Shown in pieces: positions 36,102-45,334 of a stretch of DNA of 64,000 bases. A program made the position numbers and the translations under genes. Source of the DNA: Streptomyces sp. ITFR-21 (GTDB taxonomy: Bacteria; Actinomycetota; Actinomycetes; Streptomycetales; Streptomycetaceae); contig NZ_CP134605.1 of the NCBI RefSeq assembly GCF_031844685.1, positions 2,079,501 through 2,143,500 on the forward strand. The letters run 5' to 3'. The number at the start of each line of letters is the position of its first letter. Positions within the stretch are counted from its first letter, which is position 1. The notes beneath the pieces were generated by a model. It did no database searches. It was not told the origin of the DNA and saw nothing but the letters and a program-made list of their open reading frames with translations.

Positions 36102-36120
36102 CGTCTCAGTTTCCGTCTCG
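36102..36120. repeat. putative integrase arm-type site, right
   Basis: CCGTCTCAGTTTCCGTCTC matches 22410-22428 except for one base and has the same orientation. It lies 119 bp inside attR, in a non-coding stretch. It is the counterpart of the left site in a P/P' arm model. Confidence 0.5.
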
Positions 36121-36238
36121 TTCATACCCGTACGCCGATGTTCACGGCCGTACCTCAGGGGCCCGCTAGGAAGGTCCGGACGCCCCCAATGAACGGCCCT
36201 GAACAACGGCGAACAGCCACCCGGGCAGTGGGAACAGA

Positions 36239-36281
36239 CCTGCAAAGCGAGTTACGTGGGTTCGATTCCCGCCACGGCCTC
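36239..36281 (+). repeat. attR core (43-bp direct repeat)
   Basis: Exact copy of 22299-22341, the 3' portion of tRNA-Cys from the anticodon loop to the acceptor end. No 5' half of a tRNA precedes it, so this is the displaced end created by integration. Confidence 0.95.
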
Positions 36282-36917
36282 TCCGCCCGTCCCACCTCCC
36301 GGGGCCCCGGCCGCGCGCCCCTGGCCCGGCCCCGGGCGCCTCAAGCCGCCCTCCGCGGTCCACCCCCGGCGCCGGTACCGGGCACCTTCCCCCCGCCCGC
36401 GGGCTCCGGCTCGCGCCCGGCGTCATCCGGGCGTGAAGGCAGGAGTACCCCTGGCCGCAGGGCGGGTCCCAGGGCGGCTTCACCGGGCCGGCCTGTCCAC
36501 CTACCGGTACGGCTGTAGCCCGCACGGGTGGAGGCGCATGCCGCGTGCCGCGGGTGCGCGAACACGACGGCGCTGGCCCTGGACGCCCCGGCGCCGGGAC
36601 GCGCCGGCACCCTGCCCGGCCGCGCGGAGGCGGCGCAACCGGGGGCCCGGGAGGGCGGGGGCGGCGGACGCGCCGTGCGGGAGCGGAGGGGCGCCGGCGC
36701 CGCGGAGCGGTGGCCGGCAGACCGGCCACCAGCGGCTTCGGGTGCCCGGCGCACCGGCGCTCGGAGGCCGGCGGGCGGCCGCGTACGAGCTCGGCGGAAT
36801 CAGCCATACCGAGGTCATATGCCAACCAGCCGCAAGCGGTTGAGGGTACGGCCACGGCCTGCGATGCTCTCTGTCCGTTCGGGTCCGTTCGAACAACCCC
36901 CGGAGGAGGACGCAGGC
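36282..36917. other. GC-rich region right of attR, no gene recognised
   Basis: 636 bp. Several long ORFs cross it on both strands, but all encode Arg/Pro/Ala-rich shadow sequence. The last about 80 bp must contain the promoter and the GGAGGAGGA ribosome binding site of the kinase gene. Confidence 0.5.
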
Positions 36918-37466
36918 ATGGGTGATATCCCGCTCGACGGCGGCGTCTTGGTGATCACCGGAGTGATGGCCTCGGGCAAGTCCACCGTGGCCCAACTCCT
37001 CGCGGAACGCCTGCCGCGGGCCGTCCACGTACGCGGTGACGTGTTCCGCCGGATGCTGGTGTCCGGGCGGCGCGAGCTCGTCCCGCAGGGCGACGAGGAG
37101 GCGGTCGAGCAACTGCGCCTGCGCTACCGGGTGTCGGCCTCCACCGCCGACCTCTACGCGGCGGCCGGCTGGACCGCGATCGTCCAGGACGTGGTCCTGG
37201 GCGAGAATTTGGAGCCCTACCTGGAGGCGATCCGCTCCCGCCCGCTGTACCTCGTCGTCCTGGCGCCCTCCCGCGAGGCCGTGGCGGCCCGCGAGGCGGC
37301 CCGCGCCAAGACCGGCTACGGCTCCTGGACCGTCGGCGGCCTCGACCAGGTTCTGCGCGACCGGACGCCCCGCCTGGGCCTGTGGATCGACACCTCCGAC
37401 CAGACCCCGGAGCAGACGGTCGACGCCGTCCTGGCCGCTCTCAAGGACGCCCTCGTCGCGCACTAG
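36918..37466 (+). CDS. P-loop kinase / phosphotransferase-like protein
   Basis: 182 residues. The P-loop is GVMASGKST (15-23). The lid-like Arg-rich segment and the pattern HVRGDVFRRMLVSGR resemble chloramphenicol phosphotransferase, gluconate kinase and AAA_33 kinases. VVLAPSREAVAARE fits the region after the core sheet. A perfect GGAGGAGGA ribosome binding site precedes the ATG. It would phosphorylate a small molecule. The substrate is unknown. It lies outside the AICE, and I see no antitoxin partner. Confidence 0.83.
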   Translation: MGDIPLDGGVLVITGVMASGKSTVAQLLAERLPRAVHVRGDVFRRMLVSGRRELVPQGDEEAVEQLRLRYRVSASTADLYAAAGWTAIVQDVVLGENLEPYLEAIRSRPLYLVVLAPSREAVAAREAARAKTGYGSWTVGGLDQVLRDRTPRLGLWIDTSDQTPEQTVDAVLAALKDALVAH

Positions 37467-37711
37467 CCGGGAAGCCGGGGCACGGAGCGGCCGGGCTGCC
37501 GGGCTGCCGGGCCGCCGGGCCGCCGCACCCGGGCACGGAACCGCGGAGCGGCAGGGGCACCAGGGCACGGGGCCGCGGGGCCGCGGCCCAGTACAGTCGG
37601 CGGCGACACGGTCACGGCGGCGGAGCCGCACGGTCGCACGGTCGCGCGCCCACCCGGCCGCCCGGCCGAACCGGTACGCGTCGGTGCGGCGGCACAGCGA
37701 GGGAGACGGAC

Positions 37712-38440
37712 GTGAGCGACAAGGCGACGGCGCTGCGGGAACTGCACCGTGGGCGGGCGGCGGACGACCCGCTGGTGCTGCCGGGCCCCTGGGACGCGGC
37801 GAGCGCCCGGGTGTTCGCCGACGCGGGGTTCCCCGCGCTGGCCACGCCGAGTGAGGGGGTCTCGGCGTCGCTGGGCTACCCGGACGGCCAGGGGACGCCG
37901 GCGGACGAGATGTTCGCGGCGATCGGCCGGATCGCGCGGGCCGTGGACGTACCGGTGACCGCGGACGTGGAGGCCGGATACGGGCTGTCCGCCGGGGAGT
38001 TGGTGGACCGGTTGCTGACGGCGGGCGCCGCCGGCTGCAACCTGGAGGACTCCGACCCGGTGACCAGGCGGCTGGCCGACCCGCGGCGGCAGGCGGACCG
38101 GCTTGCCGAGGTACGGGCGGCGGCCGGCGACGCGCTGGTCGTCAACGCGCGGATCGACTCCTACCTGCGCGGCGACCGGACGACCGCCGCCGCCGTCGAA
38201 CGGGGCCGGCTGTACGCGGCGGCGGGCGCGGACTGCGTCTATCCGATCTTCGCCCCGCCCACCCAGCTCGCCGACCTGGCCGAGCGGATCGGCCTCCCGC
38301 TCAACGCCCTCTGCAGGCCCGGCGGCCCCTCCCCCCGCGAACTCGGCGTCATGGGCGCCACCCGGATCACCTTCGGCGGCGGTCTCCAGCAGCAGGCGCT
38401 CGAAGCCGTCAAGGAACTGGCCCGCGGGATGCGGCTGTAG
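37712..38440 (+). CDS. isocitrate lyase/PEP mutase family enzyme
   Basis: 242 residues. The (beta/alpha)8 PEPM/ICL fold is shown by PGPWDAASARVFADAGFPAL, TPSEGVSASLGYPDG, the metal-binding VTADVEAGYG and CNLEDSDP, and VVNARID. The family includes methylisocitrate lyases, oxaloacetate decarboxylases and carboxyPEP mutases. The KKCG active-site loop of isocitrate lyases is absent, so oxaloacetate hydrolase or decarboxylase-like activity is more likely. The GTG start has GGGAGA upstream. Confidence 0.87.
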   Translation: MSDKATALRELHRGRAADDPLVLPGPWDAASARVFADAGFPALATPSEGVSASLGYPDGQGTPADEMFAAIGRIARAVDVPVTADVEAGYGLSAGELVDRLLTAGAAGCNLEDSDPVTRRLADPRRQADRLAEVRAAAGDALVVNARIDSYLRGDRTTAAAVERGRLYAAAGADCVYPIFAPPTQLADLAERIGLPLNALCRPGGPSPRELGVMGATRITFGGGLQQQALEAVKELARGMRL

Positions 38441-38642
38441 CGGGACGCGACGGCAGGACGGCCGCCGGGGCCGCCCGGCCGCCTCCTCGCAGCCCGTACG
38501 CCCCCGGGCCGCGTCCAACCGGCGGCCGGGCCGCCGCGCCGCACCGGCCGGGCCGCCCACCGCACGATGCCGCACCGCGCCGGCCGCGACGCACCACCCC
38601 GCACGGCCCCGGTCACCGCCCCGGCCGCCGCGCCCCGCGGGG

Positions 38643-40985
38643 CTACGCCGGCTTGACCACCGCCGCCTGCGGGCGGATCGGCAGGCGGCTGACCGGTCGG
38701 CCGGTGGCGGCGCGGACCGCCGCCGCCACCGCGGCGGGAGCGGTCACGACCGGCACCGCGCTGACCGCCTTCGCCCCGAAGGGCGCCACCACGTCGCGCT
38801 CCTCGACCAGCTTGACGATGCGGACCTCGGGCGCGTCCAGCGCCGTGGGCAGGGAGTAGCCGGTCAGGCTGGGGCGCTTGACGATGCCGCGCGGGGCGCG
38901 CAGGTCCTCCATCAGGGCGAGGCCGACGCCCTGGGTGACGCCCGCCTCGATGCGGGCGTTCAGCTGGCGGGGGTTGAGGATGCGGCCGACGTCCTGGGCG
39001 ACGGCCACCTCCACCACCCGGACCGCGCCGAGTTCGATGTCGACGTCCACCACCGCGCGGACCGCGCAGAAGGTGAGGCCCACGAAGGCGTCGCCCTGGC
39101 CGTTGTCGTCGAGCCGGTCGGTGGGGTGCGGGCGGCACTGCGCGGTGGCCCACAGCTCCTTGCCGTCCAGCGTCTCGGCGACCGTCGTGGACAGCACGCC
39201 GTCGTAGGAGGTGATCTTGCCGTCGGCGATGGACAGCAGCTCCACCGACATGCCGAACTGCGCGGCCAGCGGCTGGAGCAGCTGGGTGCGGACCATCTTC
39301 GCGGCGCGCTCCACCGCCCCGCCGGAGACCCAGGTGTGCCGGCCGCGGGCGGAGGGCCCGGCCGGCGGCTGGTCGGTGTCGGACGGCAGGACACGCACGT
39401 CCTCCACGCCCAGCACCTCCTGCACGATCTGCCGGGCCAGCGTGCCGAAGCCCTGGCCGGTCTCGACGGCGGCGCAGATCACGGTGGCCCGTCCGTCGTG
39501 GACCCGGACGGTCGCGGTCGACACCTCGTCGGCGCCCTCGGCGCCGAGCACGTGGACCATGCCGAGCGCGTAACCGACGCCGCGGCGGACCGCGCCCGGC
39601 TCGCCCGCGCCCGCGGTGCCGCCGGGCAGCAGCCACTGGGACTCGTCCTCGCCGTCGGGCAGCGGCGGCAGGTCGGCGTCCCGGACCGCTGTGAGCAGTT
39701 CGCCGACCGGCGCCGGGCAGGTGACGGTCTGGCCGGTGGGCAGCAGGTCGCCGGTGGCCAGGACGTTCCGCAGCCGGATCTCGGCGGGCTCCAGGCCGAG
39801 CTTGGCGGCGAGCTTGTCCATCTGGCCCTCGTAGGCGGCGCAGACCTGGAGGGCGCCCTCGCCGCGGACGTGGCCGGACGGCGGGTTGTTGGTGCGGACC
39901 GCCCAGCCCTCGACGAAGACGTGCGGGACGACGTACGGGCCGGCCGCGAAGGCCACCGCGGCGGCCAGCGCGTCGGAGGAGGCGTCGGCGTAGGCGCCCG
40001 CGTCCAGCAGGATCTGCGCCTCGACCTTGACCAGGCGGCCTCCGGCGTCGGCGTGGTGGCGGTAGCGCAGCAGGGTGGGGTGGCGGTGGGCGTGGCCGAG
40101 GAAGGACTCCTCGCGGGTGGCCACGAACTTCACCGGGCAGCCGGTCTTCAGCGCCAGCAGCCCGAGCGGCAGTTGGATGCCGGAGTCCTCCCGGTCGCCC
40201 ATCGCGCCGGGCACGCCGGTGACCACGATCTTCACCCGGTCGGTCTCCAGGCCGAAGCAGGCGGCGGCCATGTCCCGGTCGGCGTGCGGGTCGGTGGAGG
40301 CCACGTACAGCTCGACGCCGCCGTCGGGGCGCGGTACGGCCAGGCCCGCCTCGGCGCCGATCGGGGCCGGGTCCTGGCGGCCGACCCGGTACAGGCCCTC
40401 GACCACGACCTCGCCGGCCGCCTCCGGGTCGCCGAAGCGCAGCGGGATGTGCCGGATCAGGTTGCCGTCGGGGTGCAGCGGCTCGGCGGCGAACGCCTTC
40501 TCCGGGTCGGTGACCGGTTCCAGTACCTCGTACTCGACCAGGATGGCGGCGGCGGCCAGCCGCGCGGTGTCCGGGTGGTCGGCGGCGACCGCGGCGATGG
40601 GCTCGCCGTGGTGCCGTACCAGTTCGGAGGCGAAGACCGGGCGGTCGGCGACCTTGCGGCCGTGCATGGCGTCCCCGGGGACGTCCTCGTGGGTGACGAC
40701 GGCCCGGACGCCGGGCATCGCGGCGGCCTCGGTGGTGTCGATCCGGGTGATCCGGGCGTGCGGGTACGGGGAGCGCAGCACGGCGGCCCACAGCAGGCCC
40801 TCGGCCCACAGGTCGGCCGCGTACGGGTAGGTGCCCTGGGTCTTGGCGAGCGCGTCCAGCGAGGGCAGGGAGACGCCGATGCCGAACCGGGGGCCGGCGG
40901 GCGGCGCGGAAGCCGGGACCGCGCCCGCGGTCCCGCCGGTGCCGGCCGCGGCAGGAGCGCCGGCCGCGCCGTCGGTGATGCTCAC
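38643..40985 (-). CDS. xanthine dehydrogenase-type molybdopterin-binding subunit
   Basis: 780 residues. The a/b hammerhead domain (ASLGDALAK-like start, here VSLPSLDALAKTQGTYPYA) and the molybdopterin-binding domain are recognisable (GVPGAMGDREDSG, RTNNPPSGHVRGEGALQVC, GQGFGTLARQ and the C-terminal PFGAKAVSAVPVVTAPAA with an active-site-type loop). The enzyme would hydroxylate a purine or aldehyde on Mo-cofactor. The Glu of the classical GVGE-type loop is not present in this quoted segment, so the substrate may not be xanthine. The GTG start overlaps the stop of the 2Fe-2S gene. Confidence 0.9.
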   Translation of the reverse strand: MSITDGAAGAPAAAGTGGTAGAVPASAPPAGPRFGIGVSLPSLDALAKTQGTYPYAADLWAEGLLWAAVLRSPYPHARITRIDTTEAAAMPGVRAVVTHEDVPGDAMHGRKVADRPVFASELVRHHGEPIAAVAADHPDTARLAAAAILVEYEVLEPVTDPEKAFAAEPLHPDGNLIRHIPLRFGDPEAAGEVVVEGLYRVGRQDPAPIGAEAGLAVPRPDGGVELYVASTDPHADRDMAAACFGLETDRVKIVVTGVPGAMGDREDSGIQLPLGLLALKTGCPVKFVATREESFLGHAHRHPTLLRYRHHADAGGRLVKVEAQILLDAGAYADASSDALAAAVAFAAGPYVVPHVFVEGWAVRTNNPPSGHVRGEGALQVCAAYEGQMDKLAAKLGLEPAEIRLRNVLATGDLLPTGQTVTCPAPVGELLTAVRDADLPPLPDGEDESQWLLPGGTAGAGEPGAVRRGVGYALGMVHVLGAEGADEVSTATVRVHDGRATVICAAVETGQGFGTLARQIVQEVLGVEDVRVLPSDTDQPPAGPSARGRHTWVSGGAVERAAKMVRTQLLQPLAAQFGMSVELLSIADGKITSYDGVLSTTVAETLDGKELWATAQCRPHPTDRLDDNGQGDAFVGLTFCAVRAVVDVDIELGAVRVVEVAVAQDVGRILNPRQLNARIEAGVTQGVGLALMEDLRAPRGIVKRPSLTGYSLPTALDAPEVRIVKLVEERDVVAPFGAKAVSAVPVVTAPAAVAAAVRAATGRPVSRLPIRPQAAVVKPA

Positions 40986-42532
40986 GCGGCGCCTCCCGCC
41001 GTGCCGTGGCCGCCCTGGTGGGGAACGCGGATCTCGTCGGAGAAGGCGGGGTCGTCGTCGGTGTCGCGCTCGGCGACCACCGCACGCACCGCCTCGATCA
41101 CGCCGCGGTAGCCGGAGCAGCGGCAGAGGTTGCCGCTGAGGGCCTGGCGGATGTCGAGGTCGGTGGGCTTGTGGTTGCCCTCCAGCAGGTCGTGGACGGT
41201 CATCGCCATACCGGGGATGCAGAAGCCGCACTGCACGGCCCCGCCGGCGGCGAGCGCGGCCTGTACGTCGGAGGGCCGGCCGTCGGCCGACAGGCCCTCG
41301 ACAGTGCGCACTTCGCTGCCGGCCGCGGTGGCGGCGGGCACCAGGCAGGAGGCGACCAGCCGGCCGTCCACCTGGACCGAGCAGGCGCCGCACTCGCCCT
41401 GCTCGCAGCCGTCCTTGGCGCCGGCCAGGCCGAGCCGCTCGCGCAGGACGTACAGCAGGGACTCGCCGAGCCAGGCGTCGGTGACCGGGCGGTCGGTGCC
41501 GTTGACCCGGAGCATGTAGGAGGCCAGGGGGTGCTCGCTGCGGGTCTCCGGGAGCGGCTCGGGCCCGGCCGCGCCGGGCACGTCGGCGGAGGCCGGCCCG
41601 TCGCCCTCGTCGGGCCCGCCGGTCGCGAAGCCGCCCTCGGGGTCGGCCGCCGGACCGCCCGCGCCGGTGTCCGCCGCGTCGAAGCCGAAGGCGTCCGCCG
41701 CGGCCGGCTCGGGATCCGGCAGGGCGCCGGGGCCGGCCGCGCCGGGCGGCGCCTCGGGCGCGTCGTCGAGGGAGGCGCGGGCGTCCAGGCCCGCCGGGGT
41801 GCCGGGCGCGGCCTGCGGGCCCTGCCCCGGGCCGGGTTCGGCGTGCTGGGCGGCGGCCAGTCCGTTGCCGTCGGCCGGGTGCGGGGCGGGTCGGGGGTCC
41901 TGGGCGGGCGCGGGCAGCGCGCCGGGGTGTCCGTAGGGCACCGGGTCGGCGCCCTCGGGGTCGTCCACCACCGCGGACCAGGCGGCGTCGGCGGCCGGCG
42001 GGTGCGCGGGCAGCCACGGTACGGCGTCGCCCCCGTCGGGGCCGGTGAAGGGCGTCGCCCACTGGCCGGCCAGGTGGTCCCCGGCGGCCGGCGGCAGCGG
42101 TTCGGCGGCGCGGGCGTGCCCGGCCCGCGCCTCGGCGGCCCTGGCCTGCGCCGCCGCCTCGGCCTGGGCGGCCTGCGCGGCGGCGGCCCCCTGCCCGAAC
42201 ATCCCGGCCGGGAAGGACGGCGCGGCGGCGGGCGGCGACACCTGCTCCCAGGGCGCGGTGTAGGCGCCGACGGAGAACTCCCCCGAGTCGGCCTCCGCGC
42301 CCTCCCTGATGACGGGGATCGACCACTGGGTGGCGGGGTCGGCCTCGCCCGGCTCCAGGCCGGCCGGTCCGTGGGTGCTCAGCGGGTCCTCGCCGGGCAG
42401 CGGTTCCGGCGGCAGCTGCGCGGCGAAGGACACGTGCATGGTCTGGTCGGGGTCGTAGTCCCCGCCTCCGGGCACGGGCTGCCAGGCCCCGGAGTTGCCG
42501 GGCGCGCCCGGACCGTGCGGCTGGTCGGTCAT
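40982..42532 (-). CDS. xanthine dehydrogenase-type [2Fe-2S] subunit with long N-terminal extension
   Basis: 516 residues. The C-terminal about 170 residues are the iron-sulfur subunit: the plant-ferredoxin cluster GCEQGECGACSVQVDG (from about residue 375) with SCLVP, then the all-helical second cluster CGFCIPGM and LCRCSGYRG. The first about 345 residues are Pro/Ala/Gly/Asp-rich and lack any domain. They are unusual for this family, whose members are normally 150-200 residues. The ATG overlaps the stop of the FAD subunit (ATGA), and GGGAGG precedes it. Confidence 0.9.
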   Translation of the reverse strand: MTDQPHGPGAPGNSGAWQPVPGGGDYDPDQTMHVSFAAQLPPEPLPGEDPLSTHGPAGLEPGEADPATQWSIPVIREGAEADSGEFSVGAYTAPWEQVSPPAAAPSFPAGMFGQGAAAAQAAQAEAAAQARAAEARAGHARAAEPLPPAAGDHLAGQWATPFTGPDGGDAVPWLPAHPPAADAAWSAVVDDPEGADPVPYGHPGALPAPAQDPRPAPHPADGNGLAAAQHAEPGPGQGPQAAPGTPAGLDARASLDDAPEAPPGAAGPGALPDPEPAAADAFGFDAADTGAGGPAADPEGGFATGGPDEGDGPASADVPGAAGPEPLPETRSEHPLASYMLRVNGTDRPVTDAWLGESLLYVLRERLGLAGAKDGCEQGECGACSVQVDGRLVASCLVPAATAAGSEVRTVEGLSADGRPSDVQAALAAGGAVQCGFCIPGMAMTVHDLLEGNHKPTDLDIRQALSGNLCRCSGYRGVIEAVRAVVAERDTDDDPAFSDEIRVPHQGGHGTAGGAA

Positions 42533-43401
42533 GCCAGGGCCCTCCCGAGCGCTCGGCGGGACAGTGCGGCCACGGTACGCCGCAGCTGGACGGCCGCAGG
42601 CGGCAGTTCGACCCCCTGCTGGTCCGGGATGCAGGCCGCGGCCACGTACTCCCCGAAGGCGGTGCACGCTTCGGGGGCGAGGGTGCGCTGGCCGTCCCAG
42701 TCGATCAGGCCGGCCGCCCACTGCTCGGCCACCAGCGGGCGCAGCGGCACCGGGGCGACCGCGCCGACCGCGCACCGGACCTGGCGGCGGGCCGGGTCGA
42801 CCACCAGGGCGACGGAGGCGACCGCGCGGCCGGGCCCGGTACGGCCGGTGGCCTTGAGGAAGGTCTGCGGGGCGTGCAGCAGCGGGATGCGGACGAAGGC
42901 CAGCAGTTCACCGGGGCGCAGCGGGTCGCGGCCGGTGAGCAGGTGGCTGACCGGCAGTTCGCGGTCGCCGTCCGGTCCGGCGAGGATCACGCTCGCCTCC
43001 AGCGCGGCCAGCACCGGCAGGGAGTCGCCGGTGGCCGCGGCGGAGACGATGTTGCCGCCCAGCGTGCCGGCGTTGCGGATCTGCGGGGGTCCGGCGGAGC
43101 GGGCGGCGGCGGCCAGCGCGGGGATCAGCGCGGCGAAGTCGGGGCGGCCCATGCGCGCGTGCGTCAGACCGGCGCCGAGCAGCGCGGCTCCGTCGGCGTA
43201 CTGCCAGCCGCGGATCTCGCTGATCCGGCCGAGACCCACCAGCGCGGCGGGGCGCAGCGTCCCGGAGTTGACCGAGGCCATCAGGTCGGTGCCCCCCGCG
43301 ACGGGCACGGCGCTGGGCATGGCGGCGAGCGCCTCCACCGCCTCGTCGAGCGAGGACGGCAGGGTGACGTTCTCCGCCGCCCGCCGTGCATACGTGCTCA
43401 C
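42529..43401 (-). CDS. xanthine dehydrogenase-type FAD-binding subunit
   Basis: 290 residues. The FAD-binding PCMH-like domain is shown by VPVAGGTDLMASVNSG and IRNAGTLGGNIVSAAATGDS, and the CO-dehydrogenase flavoprotein C-terminal domain follows. It starts with GTG (VSTYARRAAEN) with GGAAGGGG upstream. It is the first gene of a three-gene operon (FAD, [2Fe-2S], Mo subunits) with four-base overlaps, so the subunits are made in equal amounts. It passes electrons from the Fe-S clusters to NAD+ or oxygen. Confidence 0.9.
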   Translation of the reverse strand: MSTYARRAAENVTLPSSLDEAVEALAAMPSAVPVAGGTDLMASVNSGTLRPAALVGLGRISEIRGWQYADGAALLGAGLTHARMGRPDFAALIPALAAAARSAGPPQIRNAGTLGGNIVSAAATGDSLPVLAALEASVILAGPDGDRELPVSHLLTGRDPLRPGELLAFVRIPLLHAPQTFLKATGRTGPGRAVASVALVVDPARRQVRCAVGAVAPVPLRPLVAEQWAAGLIDWDGQRTLAPEACTAFGEYVAAACIPDQQGVELPPAAVQLRRTVAALSRRALGRALA

Positions 43402-43666
43402 GCAGCTGCCCCTTCCCGGCCTTCCTCCGTCACGCGGTAGCCGTACCGTACGTGCTGACAGCCCGGACGTGGCAACTCTGGCACAACTTCCCGGGTAGCC
43501 GACGCGGGGGTCCGCGAAGTACCGGTCCGCCCGGCACGGGGGGCGATCGCCGAATTCCTCCGCCGATAGCCGTTGTGCGGCAATTGCCGCCGTCTGAGGC
43601 TGTTGCCAGATTAGGCGTTCCCGCCGCCGGTACGCCGAGTTGCCTGTGGACAACTTCTCGCCGGGG

Positions 43667-45307
43667 TCACACGATCGGGGGCGGACCGTCCTGCGGGCGG
43701 CCCTGGACGCCGGGCCGGCGCTGCCAGGGAAGCGGCCCGCCGGCCGGCCGGTACTCGACGCCGAGGGCGTCGAGCCGCGCGTAGTGGGCGGCCATCCGCC
43801 GCTCGAAGTCCGGCCAGTCGCGTTCGGCCGGCGCCGGCAGCGCGGACCAGGCGACTTCGGCGAAGGCGGCCAGCCGCGGGAAGGCCATGTAGTCCAGCAC
43901 CCGGACCGAGTCCACCACCTCGGTCCAGATGTTGGCCTGCGCGCCGATGACGTGCGCGGCCTGCTGCTCGGTCAGCTCCGGCGGGACCGGCTCGAAGCGG
44001 TAGACGTCCTCCAGGGTGCGGGCGTGGGCGATCGGAACCGGCTCGTCAGGGGACTCCGACTGCCGCCAGTCCAGGTACACATGGGTCTGCGGGCACATCA
44101 CCACGTCGTGGCCGGACCGGGCGGCGGCGATGCCGCCCGCGTAGCCGCGCCAGGAGGACACCGCGGCCCCCGGCGCCAGTCCGCCCTCCAGGATCTCGTC
44201 CCAGCCGATCAGCCGCCGGCCGCGCTCGGCGAGCCAGCCGTCGAAGTGCCGGATCAGCCAGCTCTGGAGTTCGTCCTCGCCGGCCAGGCCGAGTTCCTCG
44301 ATCCGGGCCTGGGCGGCGGGCGACTGCCGCCACTGCTCCTTGGGGCACTCGTCGCCGCCGATGTGGAAGAAGGTGCCGGGGAACAGGTCGAGGAGTTCGG
44401 TGAAGACGTTCTCGTAGAAGCGCAGGGTGTGGTCGGTGGGCGCCAGGACGTTGGGGTTGACGCCCCAGCTGGTCAGCACCGGCAGCGCGGCGGTGTCGAC
44501 GACGTCGGTGTTGCCGAGTTCCGGGTACGCGGCGATGGCGGCCTGCGAGTGGCCGGGGATGTCGATCTCGGGCACGACGGTGATGTGCCGCTCGGCCGCG
44601 TAGGCGACGATCTCCCGGATGTCGTCCTGGCTGTAGTAGCCGCCGTGCGGGCGCTCGTCCCACAGCGGCGACTCCCGCAGGCCGACCTTGGTGCGCTCCC
44701 GCCAGGCGCCGACCTCGGTGAGTCTCGGGTACCGCTCGATCCGCACCCGCCAGCCCTGGTCGTCGGTCAGGTGCAGGTGCAGGACGTTCAGCTTGTGGGC
44801 GGCCATCAGGTCCAGGTACCGCAGGACCACGTCCTTGGGCATGAAGTGCCGTGCGACGTCCAGCATGAAGCCCCGCCAGCCGAACCGGGGGGCGTCCTGG
44901 AGGTGGCAGGCCGGCACCCGCCACTGCCGGTCCGGGCCGCCGACCGGGGCGCGCCGGAAGGCGTCGGGGCCGAGCAGCTGGCGGAAGGTCTGCGCGCCCC
45001 AGAAGACGCCGGCCGGTCCGGCGCCGGTGATCCGTACGCCCGAGGCCGGGTCCACGGTGATGCGGTATCCCTCGGGGCCGCCCGCCGCCCGCTCGTCCAC
45101 CGCGAGCCGCACCACGCCGCCGGCCGCCCGCCCGCCGGGCACCCCGGGGGCGAAGGGCAGCCCGGTGGCCGCGCCCAGTGCCGCCCGCAGCCAGCGCGCC
45201 GTCGACTCCGTGCCGGGTTCCGCCACCAGTACGGTCCCGGCGGACAGGGGGAAGCTCGCGTCGGCGGAATACGTGGACTCGTGGCTGGGGGTGGGAATGA
45301 GATCCAT
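43667..45307 (-). CDS. beta-N-acetylhexosaminidase (GH20)
   Basis: 546 residues. An N-terminal GH20b domain precedes the GH20 barrel. The catalytic Asp319-Glu320 pair sits in FHIGGDECPKEQW, and other family motifs (WRGFMLDVARHFMPKD, HLHLTDDQGWR, VPEIDIPGHSQAA) are intact. No signal peptide is visible, so it is probably cytoplasmic, acting on imported chitobiose or N-acetylglucosaminides. The ATG lies 27 bp from a DasR site, which links expression to N-acetylglucosamine supply. Confidence 0.94.
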   Translation of the reverse strand: MDLIPTPSHESTYSADASFPLSAGTVLVAEPGTESTARWLRAALGAATGLPFAPGVPGGRAAGGVVRLAVDERAAGGPEGYRITVDPASGVRITGAGPAGVFWGAQTFRQLLGPDAFRRAPVGGPDRQWRVPACHLQDAPRFGWRGFMLDVARHFMPKDVVLRYLDLMAAHKLNVLHLHLTDDQGWRVRIERYPRLTEVGAWRERTKVGLRESPLWDERPHGGYYSQDDIREIVAYAAERHITVVPEIDIPGHSQAAIAAYPELGNTDVVDTAALPVLTSWGVNPNVLAPTDHTLRFYENVFTELLDLFPGTFFHIGGDECPKEQWRQSPAAQARIEELGLAGEDELQSWLIRHFDGWLAERGRRLIGWDEILEGGLAPGAAVSSWRGYAGGIAAARSGHDVVMCPQTHVYLDWRQSESPDEPVPIAHARTLEDVYRFEPVPPELTEQQAAHVIGAQANIWTEVVDSVRVLDYMAFPRLAAFAEVAWSALPAPAERDWPDFERRMAAHYARLDALGVEYRPAGGPLPWQRRPGVQGRPQDGPPPIV

Positions 45308-45334
45308 GGGGACAATCCTGCCCGCAGAACGCCG

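Larger units (their letters stand above)
22299..36281. mobile_element. AICE (actinomycete integrative and conjugative element) in tRNA-Cys
   Basis: A 13.98-kb element bounded by identical 43-bp direct repeats of the tRNA 3' end. It carries every AICE module: tyrosine integrase and excisionase at the tRNA end; a replication block of prim-pol and DUF3631 helicase; a TraB-type FtsK translocase with a downstream repeat region that could be clt; a SpdB-like DUF2637 protein; many small overlapping ORFs; and a GntR regulator. All genes except the GntR-HAD pair read toward attL. By analogy with pSAM2-like elements it would excise, replicate autonomously and transfer as double-stranded DNA. The genes look intact, so it is probably functional. 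Confidence 0.93.

Noticed and set aside
36282..36917. Additional cargo genes of the AICE to the right of attR
   Set aside because: Lies outside the exact repeat. The ORFs are low-complexity shadows without ribosome binding sites or homology that I recognise.
36918..37466. Zeta-type toxin of a toxin-antitoxin pair
   Set aside because: The P-loop is similar, but no small antitoxin gene is adjacent. A general small-molecule kinase is a safer call.
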